From the NCBI RefSeq assembly GCF_030272615.1, contig NC_081415.1:372913009-372977008 (forward strand): a DNA stretch of 64,000 nt. The letters are read 5' to 3'. The stretch's first letter is position 1; every line of letters begins with the position of its first letter. This stretch comes from Cryptomeria japonica. Its lineage: Eukaryota; Streptophyta; Pinopsida; Cupressales; Cupressaceae. This document shows, in pieces, positions 21,653-32,618 of the stretch. The notes beneath the pieces are model-generated. The model saw nothing but the letters and a program-made list of their open reading frames with translations. It was not told the origin of the DNA and searched no databases. The position numbers and the translations under genes were made by a program.

Positions 21653-22300
21653 AAAATAGACATATCATTGGGGACACTGTTAGCATAGGAAAATCAAGAA
21701 GGAAAGGAACGATCCATCTATTACATCAGTAGAACTTTGAATGGATATGAGCTCAATTATACATTCATTGAGAAGGCTTGTCTAATAGTGGTATTTTCCT
21801 CAAGCATACAATCAAGCTTGTAGAAAAAATTGATCCTCTAAAATACTTACTCAACAAAACAGCTCTCACAGGGAAATTGGCTAAATGGGTGATTATTCTT
21901 AGCGAATTTGATATCCACTACATAGAGCATCAAGCTATCAAAGGACAAGTGATTGCATATCAGTTGGCAAATGCACCCTTACCAGACAAACAACCAATGG
22001 AGATTGAATTTTCAGATAGAGATGTTCTTACTATAAACACCAAGCAATGGACCCTCTACTTTGATGGTTCCTATACTCAAAATGGCTCAAATGATTGCAT
22101 TATGTTCATCACTCCTAATGGGAACACCATATCAAGATCATAGAGGCTCATGTTTCCATGCACTAATAACATTGTTGAATATGAGGCACTGGTTATAGGG
22201 ATCAAAATGGCCATGGAATGGAGAATCAACAATGACTATTAGACGAAAGATGACAAGCTACTACCATACAAATGAATTGTGGATGATTTCAAACAATATT
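21653..22300 (+). pseudogene. Element C RNase H and second RNase H-like region
   Basis: Just after RT, ISLGTLLA, then SIYYISRTLNGYELNYTFIEK and AKWVIILSEFDIHYIEHQAIKGQ are the first RNase H. After a short linker, QWTLYFDGSYTQNGS and NNIVEYEALVIGIKMAMEW resemble the additional archaeal-type RNase H known in the Tat lineage (D and E residues in place). The end, near 22250, looks truncated before the integrase. Several in-frame stops. Confidence 0.75.
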
Positions 22301-22473
22301 TTGTACACATCACCTTCGAAAAAATACCAAGGCTAGACAATAGAGCAGCCGATGCAATGTCTACTATCGCTTCATTGCTACAAAATCCAGAGCAATAGAA
22401 TCATCATGAGTTTCTGGTAAAGCAACTGTTCTCCCCAGCCTATGACCATTTTGAATCCCATGTTACCTATGCC

Positions 22474-23750
22474 TTGACCAATTCTGACTCTCCGTTATAT
22501 GGAACGATATATGACTATCTTAAAAACAATATCCTACCCATTGACCTATCTCAAAACCAAAGACATGACTTTATTCGGCAAGCTGCCCGTTATACTCTCA
22601 CTGCTAACACTCTGTACCGTCGAGGTCTAGATGGTACTCTTCTTCATTGCCTTGATCGTAATGAATCTGACTCTACTTTACAAGAGCTTCATGAAGGTAT
22701 CTAGGGCACACATTCAAGTGGTCCTACTCTTGCTAAAAAACTTCTACGAATGGGATATTACTGACCGACAATGGAAAAGGACTCTTATCATTTTACAAAT
22801 AAATGTCCTAAATGCCAAATCCATGGCAATCTTATACATGCACTAGCATAGGAATTGCAACCATTCACAACATCCTGGCCCTTTTGCCAATGGAGACTGG
22901 ACTTCGTCAACAAAATACATCCTTTATCTTCAAATGGATACAAGTTCATTATCACTCCAATAGAATATTTTACCAAGTGGATCGAAGCAATCCCCATGAC
23001 CATAATGACTAGGAAATAAATTGCCTCTTTTATTCTTAATTATCTAATCTACAGATATGGCATTCCCAGTTCCATCATCACAGATAATGGATGACCTTTC
23101 AAGAACCAAGATGTGTGAGAACTATGTGAAAATTTCAAAATCCAACATCGTTTCTCTACACCTTACTACCCACAGGGGAATGGTCAGGTCGAAGCATCCA
23201 ACAAAACCATATTAAAAATCCTCAAGAAAATAGTGAATGATGCAGGCAAAGATTGGCACGTACAACTCAATCCAACACTTTGGGCATACAGAACTAGCAT
23301 CTGCACACCTATGGGAGCTATGCCATATTCATTGGTGTATGGATCTGAGGCAATTTTACCCCTAGAGGTAGAGATTCCATCTCTCAGAGTATCTTTGAAA
23401 GGCCTCATTCTAGATGAAGAGTATCGAGTAAACCGACTGCAAGAGATAGAAATTATAGATGAAAAATGCCAACATGCCTATACTCACCTCAAAGCATATC
23501 AACAACACATGTGTCGAAGCTACAATCACAAGGTCATCCCTAGAATTTTTAAAATTGGTGACCTAGTTCTCAAAGAGAATCCTAGAAATCAACAGGATCG
23601 GGAAAATAAAGGGAAATTTGAACCTAACTAGTTAGGTCCCTATGTTATCATATCATCCTATGGATCAGGTGCTTATCATCTAACAACTTTAGAAGGAGAT
23701 GTGCTCGACAAACCAACTAACAACATCCATTTGAATAAATACTACACTTA
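22474..23750 (+). pseudogene. Element C integrase
   Basis: The N-terminal part is YTLTANTLYRRGLDGTLLHC, with KCPKCQIHG of the HHCC zinc finger near 22810. The catalytic core shows WRLDFVNKI (first D, about 22890), SIITDNG (second D, about 23076) and GNGQVEASNKT (E, about 23183), the D,D-35-E pattern. The open frame 23233-23631 carries LWAYRTSICTPMGAMPYSLVYG. The end reads LGPYVIISSYGSGAYHL and LNKYYT. No chromodomain follows, which excludes a chromovirus. At least six stops. Confidence 0.88.
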
Positions 23751-24163
23751 AGCAGTCTAATGCATAGAAAAGTCAAAACATCAAAAAATAAAATAAAAAA
23801 ATATCAAAAAATACCAAAAATCAAGAAAAAGAAAAAGCAAATAAAAAGGTACAATAAAAGCAACTGGTGAAGACCTGGCAATAGGTGCTATTGTGAGAGG
23901 ACAGCTACTCTATCTATCTTTACTCACAAGCCTTTTATGTCCACAATCAAGCACTATCGGCCATCGCCCAACACTTTATCAAAATACCATTCTTCAGGAC
24001 ATACTTAGTGTAGTCACTATCCTTGTTAAATCCAAAATACCATTTCGTTATCTACGATGGCTTGGTAATCACTATCTGTATCCACATCAGGAGGTAAAAT
24101 TAGCTAGGGGCAACATTGATCAAAACTCCGTCCTAAATCAAAACTTGCAGCAAACTCACAACA
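23751..24163 (+). other. Element C, 3' region after integrase
   Basis: AAAAATACC-type A-rich repeats at 23775-23850, then a 113-codon frame (23893-24234) that runs into the 43-bp repeats and has no domain. Confidence 0.5.
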
Positions 24164-24380
24164 CATCTCATTTTCAAGATACATCTCACAACACATCATT
24201 ATCATACATCTCATTTTCAAGATACATCTCATAGCATATCTTTGTCATACATCTCATTTTCAAGCTACATCTTATAGCATATCATTATCATACATCTCAT
24301 TTTCAAGATACATCTCACAACATATCATTATCATACATCTCATTTTCAAGACACATCTCACAACATCATGCATTATCACA
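24164..24380 (+). repeat. 43-bp tandem repeat, five copies
   Basis: CATCTCATTTTCAAG starts at 24164, 24207, 24250, 24293 and 24336: a constant 43-bp step. Between these are CATCTCACAACACATCATTATCATA-type bases. It lies between integrase and the antisense PMD ORF. Confidence 0.88.
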
Positions 24381-24716
24381 TCATATTCATCACATATCAA
24401 ATCACATACATCTAAGTATTGCATCATCATCATAGAAACATCAAAATCATATAGAAATCATCATCCATAACACATCACATGAGGATCAAAGAAAACGGTG
24501 TCGTATATATATCTCAAAAATGATCAAAGTACAAAATATGTCATGTTTGTCCCATAATACAACAAAATGATCAAAATACAAAGGAGACAATGTCTCTCAG
24601 GTATGACTATCTCTTGAGGGTGACGGTCTCACAATAGATGTCCCAGCACCTAGATCTCCAGGTGGATCCTGTTGAGGTGGCCCAGTCACGCCTCTACTCT
24701 CTGTCCTCGACCCTGT
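24381..24716. other. Element C, between repeat and PMD frame
   Basis: CATCATCA-rich sequence, no gene seen. It probably holds the 3' end of the antisense unit. Confidence 0.4.
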
Positions 24717-26640
24717 CTACCTCGATTGACTGGATCTCGTCGCTATGAAACTAGGAACTCTGCGCTTCCGGGGCACTGCATCCTCATAGTGCCTCCGATA
24801 ATACTTAGCCTCCTTGGCTATATAGGACAACTCCCTCAGCATGTCTCTCATAGAGCCACCCATGATTGCTCTGTCAAAAGTCTCTACTCGAGCCTCAGCT
24901 CGACCCAACCACTCTAAAACTGTATCCCACTTAGTGGTCATCTATGTAATCTACCGCTGATGTGCCAATAGCTATGTCTATGGGTACTGCACTGATAACT
25001 ATAAGGAACTAATCTAAGCATCCTCCCAGTGAGTCAGAATCCTAATCTAGAGGGGTACCAGTGTAGTGGGACTCCCCGTCCCTCTCCCTGTCCTCGGCGC
25101 TGGTGGGGGTAAAACATCTGAACTCATCCTCTGGGCTAACCATCTAAAATCATTTGTCTCTCCCATAGCTACTATCACCTCTCCTACCCTCTCCTCACCA
25201 CCAGCTCTAATAGCCAAACCTCCCCTCCCTCTATCCTCTGCAGCCCACCACACTACTCTCTCCACCTATATCCCTCTGTCACCACTAGCTCCACCTCTAT
25301 CCCCTCTCCTCCCCCAATCAACTCTCCCCCTATGCCCATGCCAACCTCGGCCACCTCCTCTACCATCTCCACCATCATCACCTCCACCATCCCCACCTCC
25401 CTCATCTAGCTCCTCTCCCTCCTCTCCCTATCTCCCTAGACTCTCGGCCTACTCATCCTCCTCATCATCAAAAGCAGGAATCATCTCTGCTGGATCCAAT
25501 ATCCTAGCCACATCATGAGCTGCAAAGAGTGCTGCAAAGTCATCGGTCATCCCCGCATCCACTATCTCGTAGGCATAGTCCCATATCTAGTCGACTAGGT
25601 GAAAGAACTACTCAACCACCATCGCGCTATCAATAGTGGGTCCCCACTCTGGTACATCCTGCCTCTGTCGAGCATACACACATGCTCCCTGTGGTATCCC
25701 CTGTTGTCGACCATATAGCTGCAACACTCGGCTATGAAGGAATCTCTCAATAACAAAGGGCATCTGCCCTATCAGAAATTGGAACATGTAGACATAGGGA
25801 ATCTCCATCCCATCCTCTGCCCACACCTTGCAATCCGTATATGGTCTCTAGATAACCATATCAATATCATCTAACACTCGCCTCCAATGCTCTAGTTTTC
25901 CCACCTTACACTGGATAACTATCCCTCTATATTCATAGGCATATGCACGACCAACTGGCCTATCTCTATCCACAAGTGGCCTAGCTGCGGGAATATGCTC
26001 CTATGCCCATACCTGTAGCAGTGTGACCTGAGCTGATAAACTGTTGTATCCCAAGTAAACCATCTAATGTAGATCCCTGTATAAGTGGGCCAACATGGCT
26101 GACCCCCATGCAAATCGGTGACCCTGTGTCACCATGTCCTCCAAGACCAACCCCCATCCCACTGCCAATCCCTTCGATCTACGATCGGGACATAAGAAAT
26201 CACCTATGAATCCTACTAGCACTGATGGTAGAGGGGCGTAATCCAAATCAATGAACTCCTGCGAGGGGATCTCATATCCGCAAACCGTATCATCCTGTAA
26301 TATCCGGTGAAGAGCCTATATCCTGCCCTCCTTGATCTGCTCATATGGTAAAAGTGCACCTACCACGGGAATCCCTAGAATCTGGTAGCAATCCTCAGGT
26401 GTCACTATCATCTCACCTGTCACCAAATGGAAGGTCTTGGTATCACTATGCCACCTCTCAGCCAAAGTTGTCAATAAACCTCGGTTAATGATATACTAGG
26501 GCATCTCCAACAAAGAGGATAGTCCACACCTCCCATTGATATCCTTGTCTGCCTATGTCAATTGTGGTATCAACAGCCACAGTCTCGAAAATTGCTCTCA
26601 CGACTACACAACCCCAAGCCGCTCCTGTCACAAGCAAAAC
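24717..26640 (-). pseudogene. Antisense plant mobile domain (PMD-C) ORF carried by element C, degraded
   Basis: Read on the - strand from 26640: WHSDTKTFHLVTGEMIVTPE, DCYQILGIPVVGALLPYEQ, then GLVLEDMVTQGHRFAWGSAM followed by LAHLYRDLH, then LLQVWAYEHIPAARPLV. These are the hallmarks of the PMD-C domain (PTLEDV..LLGLP, AYLLYLLG-type helix, W.YERIP..RP). The C-terminal part is Gly/Asp/Arg-rich (GGGDGGGDDGGDGRGGGRGW) and ends RKRRVPSFIATRSSQSR at 24717. PMD genes are known in plant DNA transposons, in Ty3/gypsy elements and as host genes such as MAIN/MAIL1. The frame is cut by several TAG/TGA stops, so it is a pseudogene. It runs opposite to gag-pol. Confidence 0.8.
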
Positions 26641-26754
26641 ATGTCCAATATTAGTTTCCTCATCAAATCAATCCATATCAATATCAGATCAATATCAACT
26701 TGAAACATTGAAAATATAATCAAGTTCCACATCATATCAAATCCATATCCATAT

Positions 26755-26955
26755 CAGATCATATCAACTTGTAACACAACTCAAGTTTCACATTCATATT
26801 AGCTTGTAAAACAACTCAAGTTCCAAATTCATATCAACTTGTAAAACAACTCAAGTTCCACATTCATATCAACTTGTAAAACAACTCAAGTTCCACAGCC
26901 ATATCAACTTGGAAAACAACTCAAGTCCCACATTTATATCAACTTGAAACAATAC
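26755..26955. repeat. 35-bp tandem repeat upstream of the antisense PMD frame
   Basis: ACAACTCAAG starts at 26776, 26811, 26846, 26881 and 26916, a constant 35-bp step, within TATCAACTTGTAAAACAACT units. Looser CATATCA repeats extend from about 26640 to 27080. In PMD sense this lies just 5' of the ORF. Confidence 0.85.
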
Positions 26956-27259
26956 ATATCAAATCAAGTTCATATCACATCACAAATCCATATCAAATCC
27001 ACATCATATCATATCAATATATCAATATCAACTTGAAATATTGCAAATCAAATCAAGTTATCTCCAAAATCCATATCAAAAACACCATATCAGAACTCAT
27101 ATTGGACAAATTATCAAAACAATGACAGCAGACATGCAGCCTACCTAACACACCTATCCCAAAAAAATAGGCAAACATCTACATATCTTTCTTCATCTCA
27201 TAGTCCTCACCAAAATCCTACTTTCCCCAATTTTCTACCCATGCATTGAAAACATTTAT
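26956..27259. other. Element C, 3' non-coding
   Basis: CATATCA-rich low-complexity sequence, then unremarkable AT-rich sequence. No gene seen. Confidence 0.45.
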
Positions 27260-27375
27260 CCATGTGCTACACTATTCTACGTGAACTATCCAACAATCTC
27301 CATGCACTACCAAATGCACCCTAAGCACTAAAACAAACCTATGCGCTACGTTGATCTATCAATGTGCCACCCAAA
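27260..27375 (+). repeat. Phased GCGC-core array near the 3' end of C, left part
   Basis: The core ATGCGCTA (reverse complement of the leader core) and its CpG-decay forms ATGTGCTA, ATGCACTA and AAGCACTA recur with CTA at 27267, 27286, 27307, 27328 and 27346 and CCA at 27367 (steps 19, 21, 21, 18, 21). Element B inserted in this array; it continues at 41285. Confidence 0.75.
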
Positions 27376-27380
27376 CCACC
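27376..27380. repeat. Target-site duplication of element B (CCACC), left copy
   Basis: CCACC at 27376-27380 and at 41280-41284, immediately outside the first and third LTR. Exact 5-bp match. No such duplication flanks the middle LTR. Confidence 0.95.
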
Positions 27381-28070
27381 TGTAAAGTGGAAAAATTGAA
27401 CCCTAGTCGTTCTCCCCTCCCCAACTCCAAGGAGAGAGAAGGGAGAGTCACTAGGGTTGATGGTTTTCACTTAGGGGAGACTTTACATTAAAAAGAGGGG
27501 TTGAAAACCACAAGATCCAATCCCACGCAATGCAAGATTGGATTCTATATGACTTTCAAGGGTTGTGATAGCAAGCATACCCTCTTTTGTAAAGAAATGT
27601 AGATGGAATGATTGAACTAGCAAATGCATGTAAAGTAGGAAAGATTCGCTTATAAATAGAGATAGGGATATGATATGAAGTTGTGGACCTGGAATTAGTA
27701 GTAAAATGTCGAGACGGTGCTGTTCTGCAAATTTGAGCGAAAGTTGATGGGACGATGGCGCCCGGCGTGCACACGGTCCTCCTAAAAATCCGCGAAACAA
27801 AGGGGGATCTGTTCGTCTCTCATTGTAAGAATGTTTGTATTCTTACATGTGAAGGTGTAGATGTTGTTGTATGTTGTATGTTGTATGTGATATGTGATCT
27901 CCTCTTCAATGTTTGAATCCTTGTCTTGAATGCAACACTTATCCTTGAATGGAGACTTAGAATGCTCAATTGCTTGAAGGAATGCTTGAATGCTTGGATG
28001 CTTGAATGTTCGAATATTGTTTCTGCCTTTTTTTCATCTATGTCCTCCTCAAATCGGAGAGGAAATGCAG

Positions 28071-28078
28071 TTTATATA
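28071..28078 (-). promoter_or_regulatory. TATA box of element B LTR 1
   Basis: The - strand reads TATATAAAC. Equivalent copies are at 34489-34496 (LTR 2) and 40912-40919 (LTR 3). It lies about 385 bases into the LTR in element sense and about 125 bases downstream of the palindromic repeats. Confidence 0.6.
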
Positions 28079-28201
28079 CTTGTCAATTAGGGTTAAAAGA
28101 CTGATTTTTCTGACCTTGGGCCGACCAAGAAGTATTATTTTCCAAATTGCAAACATAAAGACCCGAAGCCCCATAGGAGACCGGGCCCAAAATAGGGCTA
28201 G

Positions 28202-28290
28202 GGACCAGGGTGCTGGGCGCCATGGTCCTGGGGGACCAGGGCGCTGGGCGCCCTAGTCCTGAAGGACCAGGGTGCTGGGCGCCATGGTCC
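28202..28290. repeat. 31-bp palindromic VNTR in U3 of element B (three units in LTR 1)
   Basis: Units start at 28202, 28233 and 28264. Each can fold as GGACCAGGGCGC, TGG loop, GCGCCATGGTCC with at most a few mismatches. LTR 2 has three units (about 34620-34706, the middle one degraded). LTR 3 has two (about 41042-41106) and is exactly 31 bp shorter overall than LTR 1. Confidence 0.88.
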
Positions 28291-28462
28291 CACCTCCAGG
28301 GACAGCGGGGTGCAAGGAGGATCAGGCCAGGGTGCTTGAAAAATGCAGTTTTTGGTGTCATAAACAGGTTTCGGGGTCTCCATTCAGGTTCCGTGTTGCA
28401 TCACCATCATGAAGACCCAAATGCAGTCAAAATTGCAAGTCTTGCAATTTTAGGACGCTACA

Positions 28463-28475
28463 TTTAGCCCCCACT
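28463..28475 (-). other. Polypurine tract of element B, left unit
   Basis: The - strand reads AGTGGGGGCTAAA directly before the LTR. The right unit has the same at 34880-34892. Similar tracts recur at 28571, 28764 and 28867. Confidence 0.85.
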
Positions 28476-29200
28476 TTAGTGGGAGTATAAGCGTATGCTC
28501 ATACTTTCAATAAAGTACAAGGAAACAACATTGAAAAACTTTCACCACGTCAAGGAGGCAAGATACACCAAGCCCCCAGTGGACTAAGGATCTTACAACT
28601 TTGATTGACAAAGTAAAAGGGGAGATCACGAGGGAGAACCATGACTGTCAGTAGTAAGGTTCCCTCACTATGAGTCATGCAAGAAAGATATCAAAAATTT
28701 TCAAGGCAAAGCTAAATTTGTCAAGAAATTTTCAAGTATCTTGAAAAGATATGAATGGGATGTATGCCCCCCTACGTTAAAGTGATCGCACACGCCTCAC
28801 TGGGGGTGATTGCTTTAAGGTAGTGATACATATAAGAAATGAGAAAGGAGCACGTTATCACAAGGATTTAGCCCCCAACTGTGAGATAAGCCCAAGGATA
28901 ATAGACACAAAACACAAAGCACAAGGTGACTTCGCTTTCCTCGGGGTCAGTATGTTGTATGATAATTCATGTATATCATATGTATATATGCATAATTGTT
29001 CTTCATTCCCCAATCAAGGAAGGTCACCTAGAAGAAGGGAACACATGTGTCTTTTGAGTCAACATGAGAGAGACCAAAAGATCTCAATGCTTTGCATCGT
29101 CCTCAAGTAGACAACACTAAGGACAACAAATAGAAGAATGAGAATAACACATAGAAGAAGTAACAAAAGAGAGGAGGAGAGAATCTGCTATGCTAATGAA
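28476..29200 (-). other. Element B left unit, 3' untranslated part
   Basis: No gene recognised. Three additional GGGGGC-type purine tracts on the - strand. The 95-codon + strand frame at 28823-29110 is nearly identical in the other unit (35240-35527), but only because the DNA is duplicated. Confidence 0.55.
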
Positions 29201-30673
29201 CTAGTCTAGCACGTCATCTACCCCCCGATGTTGCTGATCAATATTTCGGGACGGCAGGGAACACGCTAGAGGAAGAACATCCAACACAGCAGATGGAGCT
29301 ATCACAAGATCCAAACAAGGGCTATGTTCATGTTCCGAGCCACATTGTTCTTGTCTAGGAGCTAGGATAAGTGCTTTAGAAAATTTGTTAGATAAATGGT
29401 TATCGACATCAACATATTCATATTCACTATCAGAATGAACAGGAATAACATTTTCATCATGAATAACATTTATATCATCATCAAGATTTATAAAAATAGG
29501 ATCTTTAACTCGCACAGGATCAAGACCATCATGCATCTTATCTTTAGGAGATTTCGGCTCAATCGTCGGCTGAGGAGAAAATGGAATAATATTAGTTGAA
29601 GGTGTTTTTGGGGATTGCAAGGTTTGAGAAGCAACTGCCTGAGCTCTAAGATGACGCTTTCGTCGGCGTTCACGTGCAGAACGATTTCGTCTAGTCTTAG
29701 TAGGAAGTTGAGAAGATTGAGGAGGAGGAATGCTCTCATCCTTATCACTTGGGTGTTTAGGTTGTGGTCTCTTAGGTTGAATAATAGGAGAAGAGGAAGG
29801 TCTCTTCTCTCCATAAGAGGAAGGAGGAGGAACTGCTCCATATAATGGAGGAATATTTGGTTTAGGAAGGAGACCAAGTCCATCATGACAAGGAGTTATA
29901 GGTCTACTTTTAGGAAGTTTATTAATCATAGGCATAGTCTCATCCATAGGGATGGGTTGGGAATCTTCTTGAGGAAAGACATTAGTTTTATCTTTCAAAG
30001 GAAGAACTTCCTTCTCAAGAATGATAGGAATGTCAAGTTTGGGTGTTCTAGGTTCACTTAGAGATAGGATCATATCTTTTTTCCACTTTTGATAAGATTT
30101 GAAAAGATGGTCACTTCGCGGAGGAAGAGACTGAAATTGTTTAGGCCAAAAGTAATCAATAGGAACACTAGAAGTTCTTTCAGCTGGTTTAAAGAGACTA
30201 TGATTGACAGTAACAACTTCACCATTATGGGGAAATTTCAAACACTTGTGAATAGGAGAAGCAATAGCTTTCATGGAAAACAGCCAAGGATAGCCTAGCT
30301 TCACACGAAATTGTTTAGATGATGGAATAATAGAAAAGTCCACATCAAGGGATTTGTTATGGACCTCAATAGGTAATGTAATAGAACCAACTGCAGGAGA
30401 AGAAAATGCATCAAATAGTTTCACAACCACATTTGTTTCATCATAGATCACTTGATTCAATTGCAAAGTAAAAAGAAATTCTTCAGTAATGATATTAACC
30501 ATACAAGAAGGATCAATAAGCACTCCATGGAAAGGTGTATTCTTGACTTTTGCAACTATATATAAAGGACCATCAGGTGCCCTGATAGTTTCACTGGAAT
30601 CAAAGGTGATGGAAGGTTCTTTGGGGATTTTCTGCTGCTCTACAAAGTTAATCACATTCGGAGTCATGGACAC
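29201..30673 (-). CDS. Element B left unit: protease-like domain and Pro-rich tail
   Basis: 490 codons. N-terminal region: APDGPLYIVAKVKN, then GVLIDPSCMVNIITEEF at about residues 50-66 and FRVKLGYPWLFSMKAI followed by HKCLKFPHNG, the layout of a Tat-type retropepsin. The catalytic motif is D-P-S rather than D-G/S-G, in both units, so proteolysis is doubtful. After about residue 200 comes a Pro/Ser-rich region, then RRNRSARERRRKRHLRAQAV (basic), then an acidic tail ending GVDDVLD. It is in frame with the gag ORF upstream through one TAG at 30752-30754, shared by both units. The tail is intact here but truncated in the right unit. Confidence 0.75.
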   Translation of the reverse strand: MSMTPNVINFVEQQKIPKEPSITFDSSETIRAPDGPLYIVAKVKNTPFHGVLIDPSCMVNIITEEFLFTLQLNQVIYDETNVVVKLFDAFSSPAVGSITLPIEVHNKSLDVDFSIIPSSKQFRVKLGYPWLFSMKAIASPIHKCLKFPHNGEVVTVNHSLFKPAERTSSVPIDYFWPKQFQSLPPRSDHLFKSYQKWKKDMILSLSEPRTPKLDIPIILEKEVLPLKDKTNVFPQEDSQPIPMDETMPMINKLPKSRPITPCHDGLGLLPKPNIPPLYGAVPPPSSYGEKRPSSSPIIQPKRPQPKHPSDKDESIPPPQSSQLPTKTRRNRSARERRRKRHLRAQAVASQTLQSPKTPSTNIIPFSPQPTIEPKSPKDKMHDGLDPVRVKDPIFINLDDDINVIHDENVIPVHSDSEYEYVDVDNHLSNKFSKALILAPRQEQCGSEHEHSPCLDLVIAPSAVLDVLPLACSLPSRNIDQQHRGVDDVLD

Positions 30674-30751
30674 AAGATCATCAGGTGAGACAGAGGAATC
30701 ATTAGTATCAATCGCATTAGAGGTATGAGAAGGTAATGGATCAGTAAAAAT

Positions 30752-32618
30752 CTAAAGATTTTGGTTAGGAGGAGCTACAGATGTGTTGCCTTTATCATTC
30801 ACACCAGAAACAGAGATAGTATTATTATCAATCAAATCTTGAATTTTACCCTTCAAAGCAAAACATTTTTTAGTATCATGCCCAGGATGACAATGGAATT
30901 GACAAAAAGATTTGTTATCAAAATAGGGTGAATTAATCTTTGCAGGATCTATTTGCCTTATAGGAGGAAGAGTAAGCAAATTTTGTTCCAATAACTTATT
31001 CATAATACTATGCAATGATTCATTCAAAGGAGTAAACTTTCTTTCTTTCTTGAAAAACTTAGAAATAGGAGGCACACCTGATGCCGCATTCACATTGTTG
31101 TTGATGACGTTTTCATTGAATTTAATGGACTCTCTATTCGGTTTAAACTTCCTAAATGGTTGTTGACTACTATCACCCTTATCACTCAGAGCCATAGGAT
31201 TTACTTGTTCCATTTGGCTCACAATCAGTTGATAATTGTGAAGAGTTGCGCACAACTATTGGAAAGAAGTAAACTCAGAAACCAGGAGTTTTTCTCTAAT
31301 ATCTTTTTGTAAATTAGAAATAAAGATTCTTTGAATGTCATTGTCAGGCACTGGAAAGGAAATTTGAGCATACAAATGCTTATATCTACCAATGAAATCA
31401 GTCACTTTTTCTTTAACACCTTGTTTACAATGCATTAAATCAATCAAAGTAACTTTAGGACTTATATTGTTTTGAAATTGTTGGATAAAAGAATTTGCAA
31501 GTTGTTCGAAAGAAGAAATAGAATAGGAAGGCAACAAGCAATACCATTTTAGGGCTTTGTCTCTTAATGTTCTAGTAAACAGTTTTGCAAGCAACCTTTG
31601 GTCATAAGCAAAATCAGTACATATTGTTTGAAAAGTCTTAACATGTGTTAGAGGATCACCCTTACCATTATAAAGCTCCAAATGTGGAATTTCAACATGT
31701 TTAGGGGGGATAGCTCGAACAATGTCAAGAGAAAGTGGGCTCGCAACATCAAATGTGGGCACACTAAACTTAGATTGATTCATAGAGGCAATTGGTTGCT
31801 GTAAGGAAGAGACAGTTTGTGCAAGATTGTTAATGGTCGCTTCAGTCGAAGAGTTCATATTAGACGTGTTAGATTGTGATCGAGGTGTTATGTTATTGAA
31901 AGAAGGTAGAGAGTAAGATGGTGGGACACTATGATAGTTAGTCATAGGAGATGATTGGACAGGAGGAACACTACAAGGAGGAATGGAAAATGAATACGTT
32001 CATTTGTGGTGATATAATAGGAACACTTATTGAAGGAATGAATGAAGAAGTCGGATTGAATGAAGGAAGTGGGTTAATTGAAGAAGAAGGATTGCCCCCA
32101 TGACTAGTGATCATAGGAGGAATATCTTGTGTTGAAGTAGTCATTATGTTTGATGTAAAAGTAGGTATACTAGCAATAGGAGTTGTCAAAGGAATTGAAT
32201 GATTAACTTGAATAGGAGGTTGTGTATAACCTAAAGTTTCGGCACAACTCTTCATAGGCATCACATTCAAATCCACAATGTGTGCAATACCACGCAAAAT
32301 ATCAATTCCATTCTTATCACTTTGAACCATACGTTTTAGACCCTCAATTAATGAAAGAGCTTGACTATCAGGGTATTCTTGAGACATCCATTGCCGAAAA
32401 TCATCAAATTGGTTATCCAATTTTGAAAGTTGTTCCACAGAAACCTCATGGAGAGCTTCTTCATCATTAAGAGGATTAGAGGAATTACCCATGTCCTCAT
32501 TAAAAAGGCCATTCAAATTAGGTTCCATCTCCTCGGTAATTACACCTTGGAAGTACTTAATTCTAAGGCTTCGTCTAACGGGAATAGTGTAAGTAGGGCT
32601 TATTGTTGTAAAACTCAT
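30752..32618 (-). pseudogene. gag: Element B left unit gag, broken
   Basis: The frames 31971-32618, 31256-31945 and 30752-31255 together correspond to the single 626-codon gag of the right unit. Differences that break it: a 14-bp deletion near 31995-32000 (frameshift) and CAG-to-TAG at 31256-31258. The core (HVEIPHLELYNGKGDPLTH) and the knuckle FCQFHCHPGHDTKKC (CX2HX4HX4C) are still visible. Confidence 0.88.

Larger units (their letters stand above)
27381..28462 (-). repeat. Element B LTR 1 (left, 1082 bp)
   Basis: + strand TGTAAAGTGG...GACGCTACA. Contains the GC-rich motif at 27749-27781, a TATA box at 28071-28078 and three 31-bp palindromic units at 28202-28290. Confidence 0.95.

Noticed and set aside
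24164-24380. Direct repeats as a possible CRISPR array
   Set aside because: The 43-bp units are contiguous, without unique spacers, in plant retrotransposon DNA. The 21-bp arrays likewise lack spacers of the CRISPR type.
25066-25518. A 150-codon Pro/Ser/Leu-rich + strand frame
   Set aside because: It is the opposite strand of the Gly/Asp-rich tail of the antisense PMD frame; no domain of its own.
28083-28467. GC-rich frames in the LTRs of B (for example 28083-28361)
   Set aside because: Caused by the palindromic 31-bp repeats; differ among the three LTRs and have no domain.
29396-30728. + strand frames rich in Arg, Ile and Asn (for example 29396-29599 and 30489-30728)
   Set aside because: Shadows of the protease-like ORF of B on the opposite strand.
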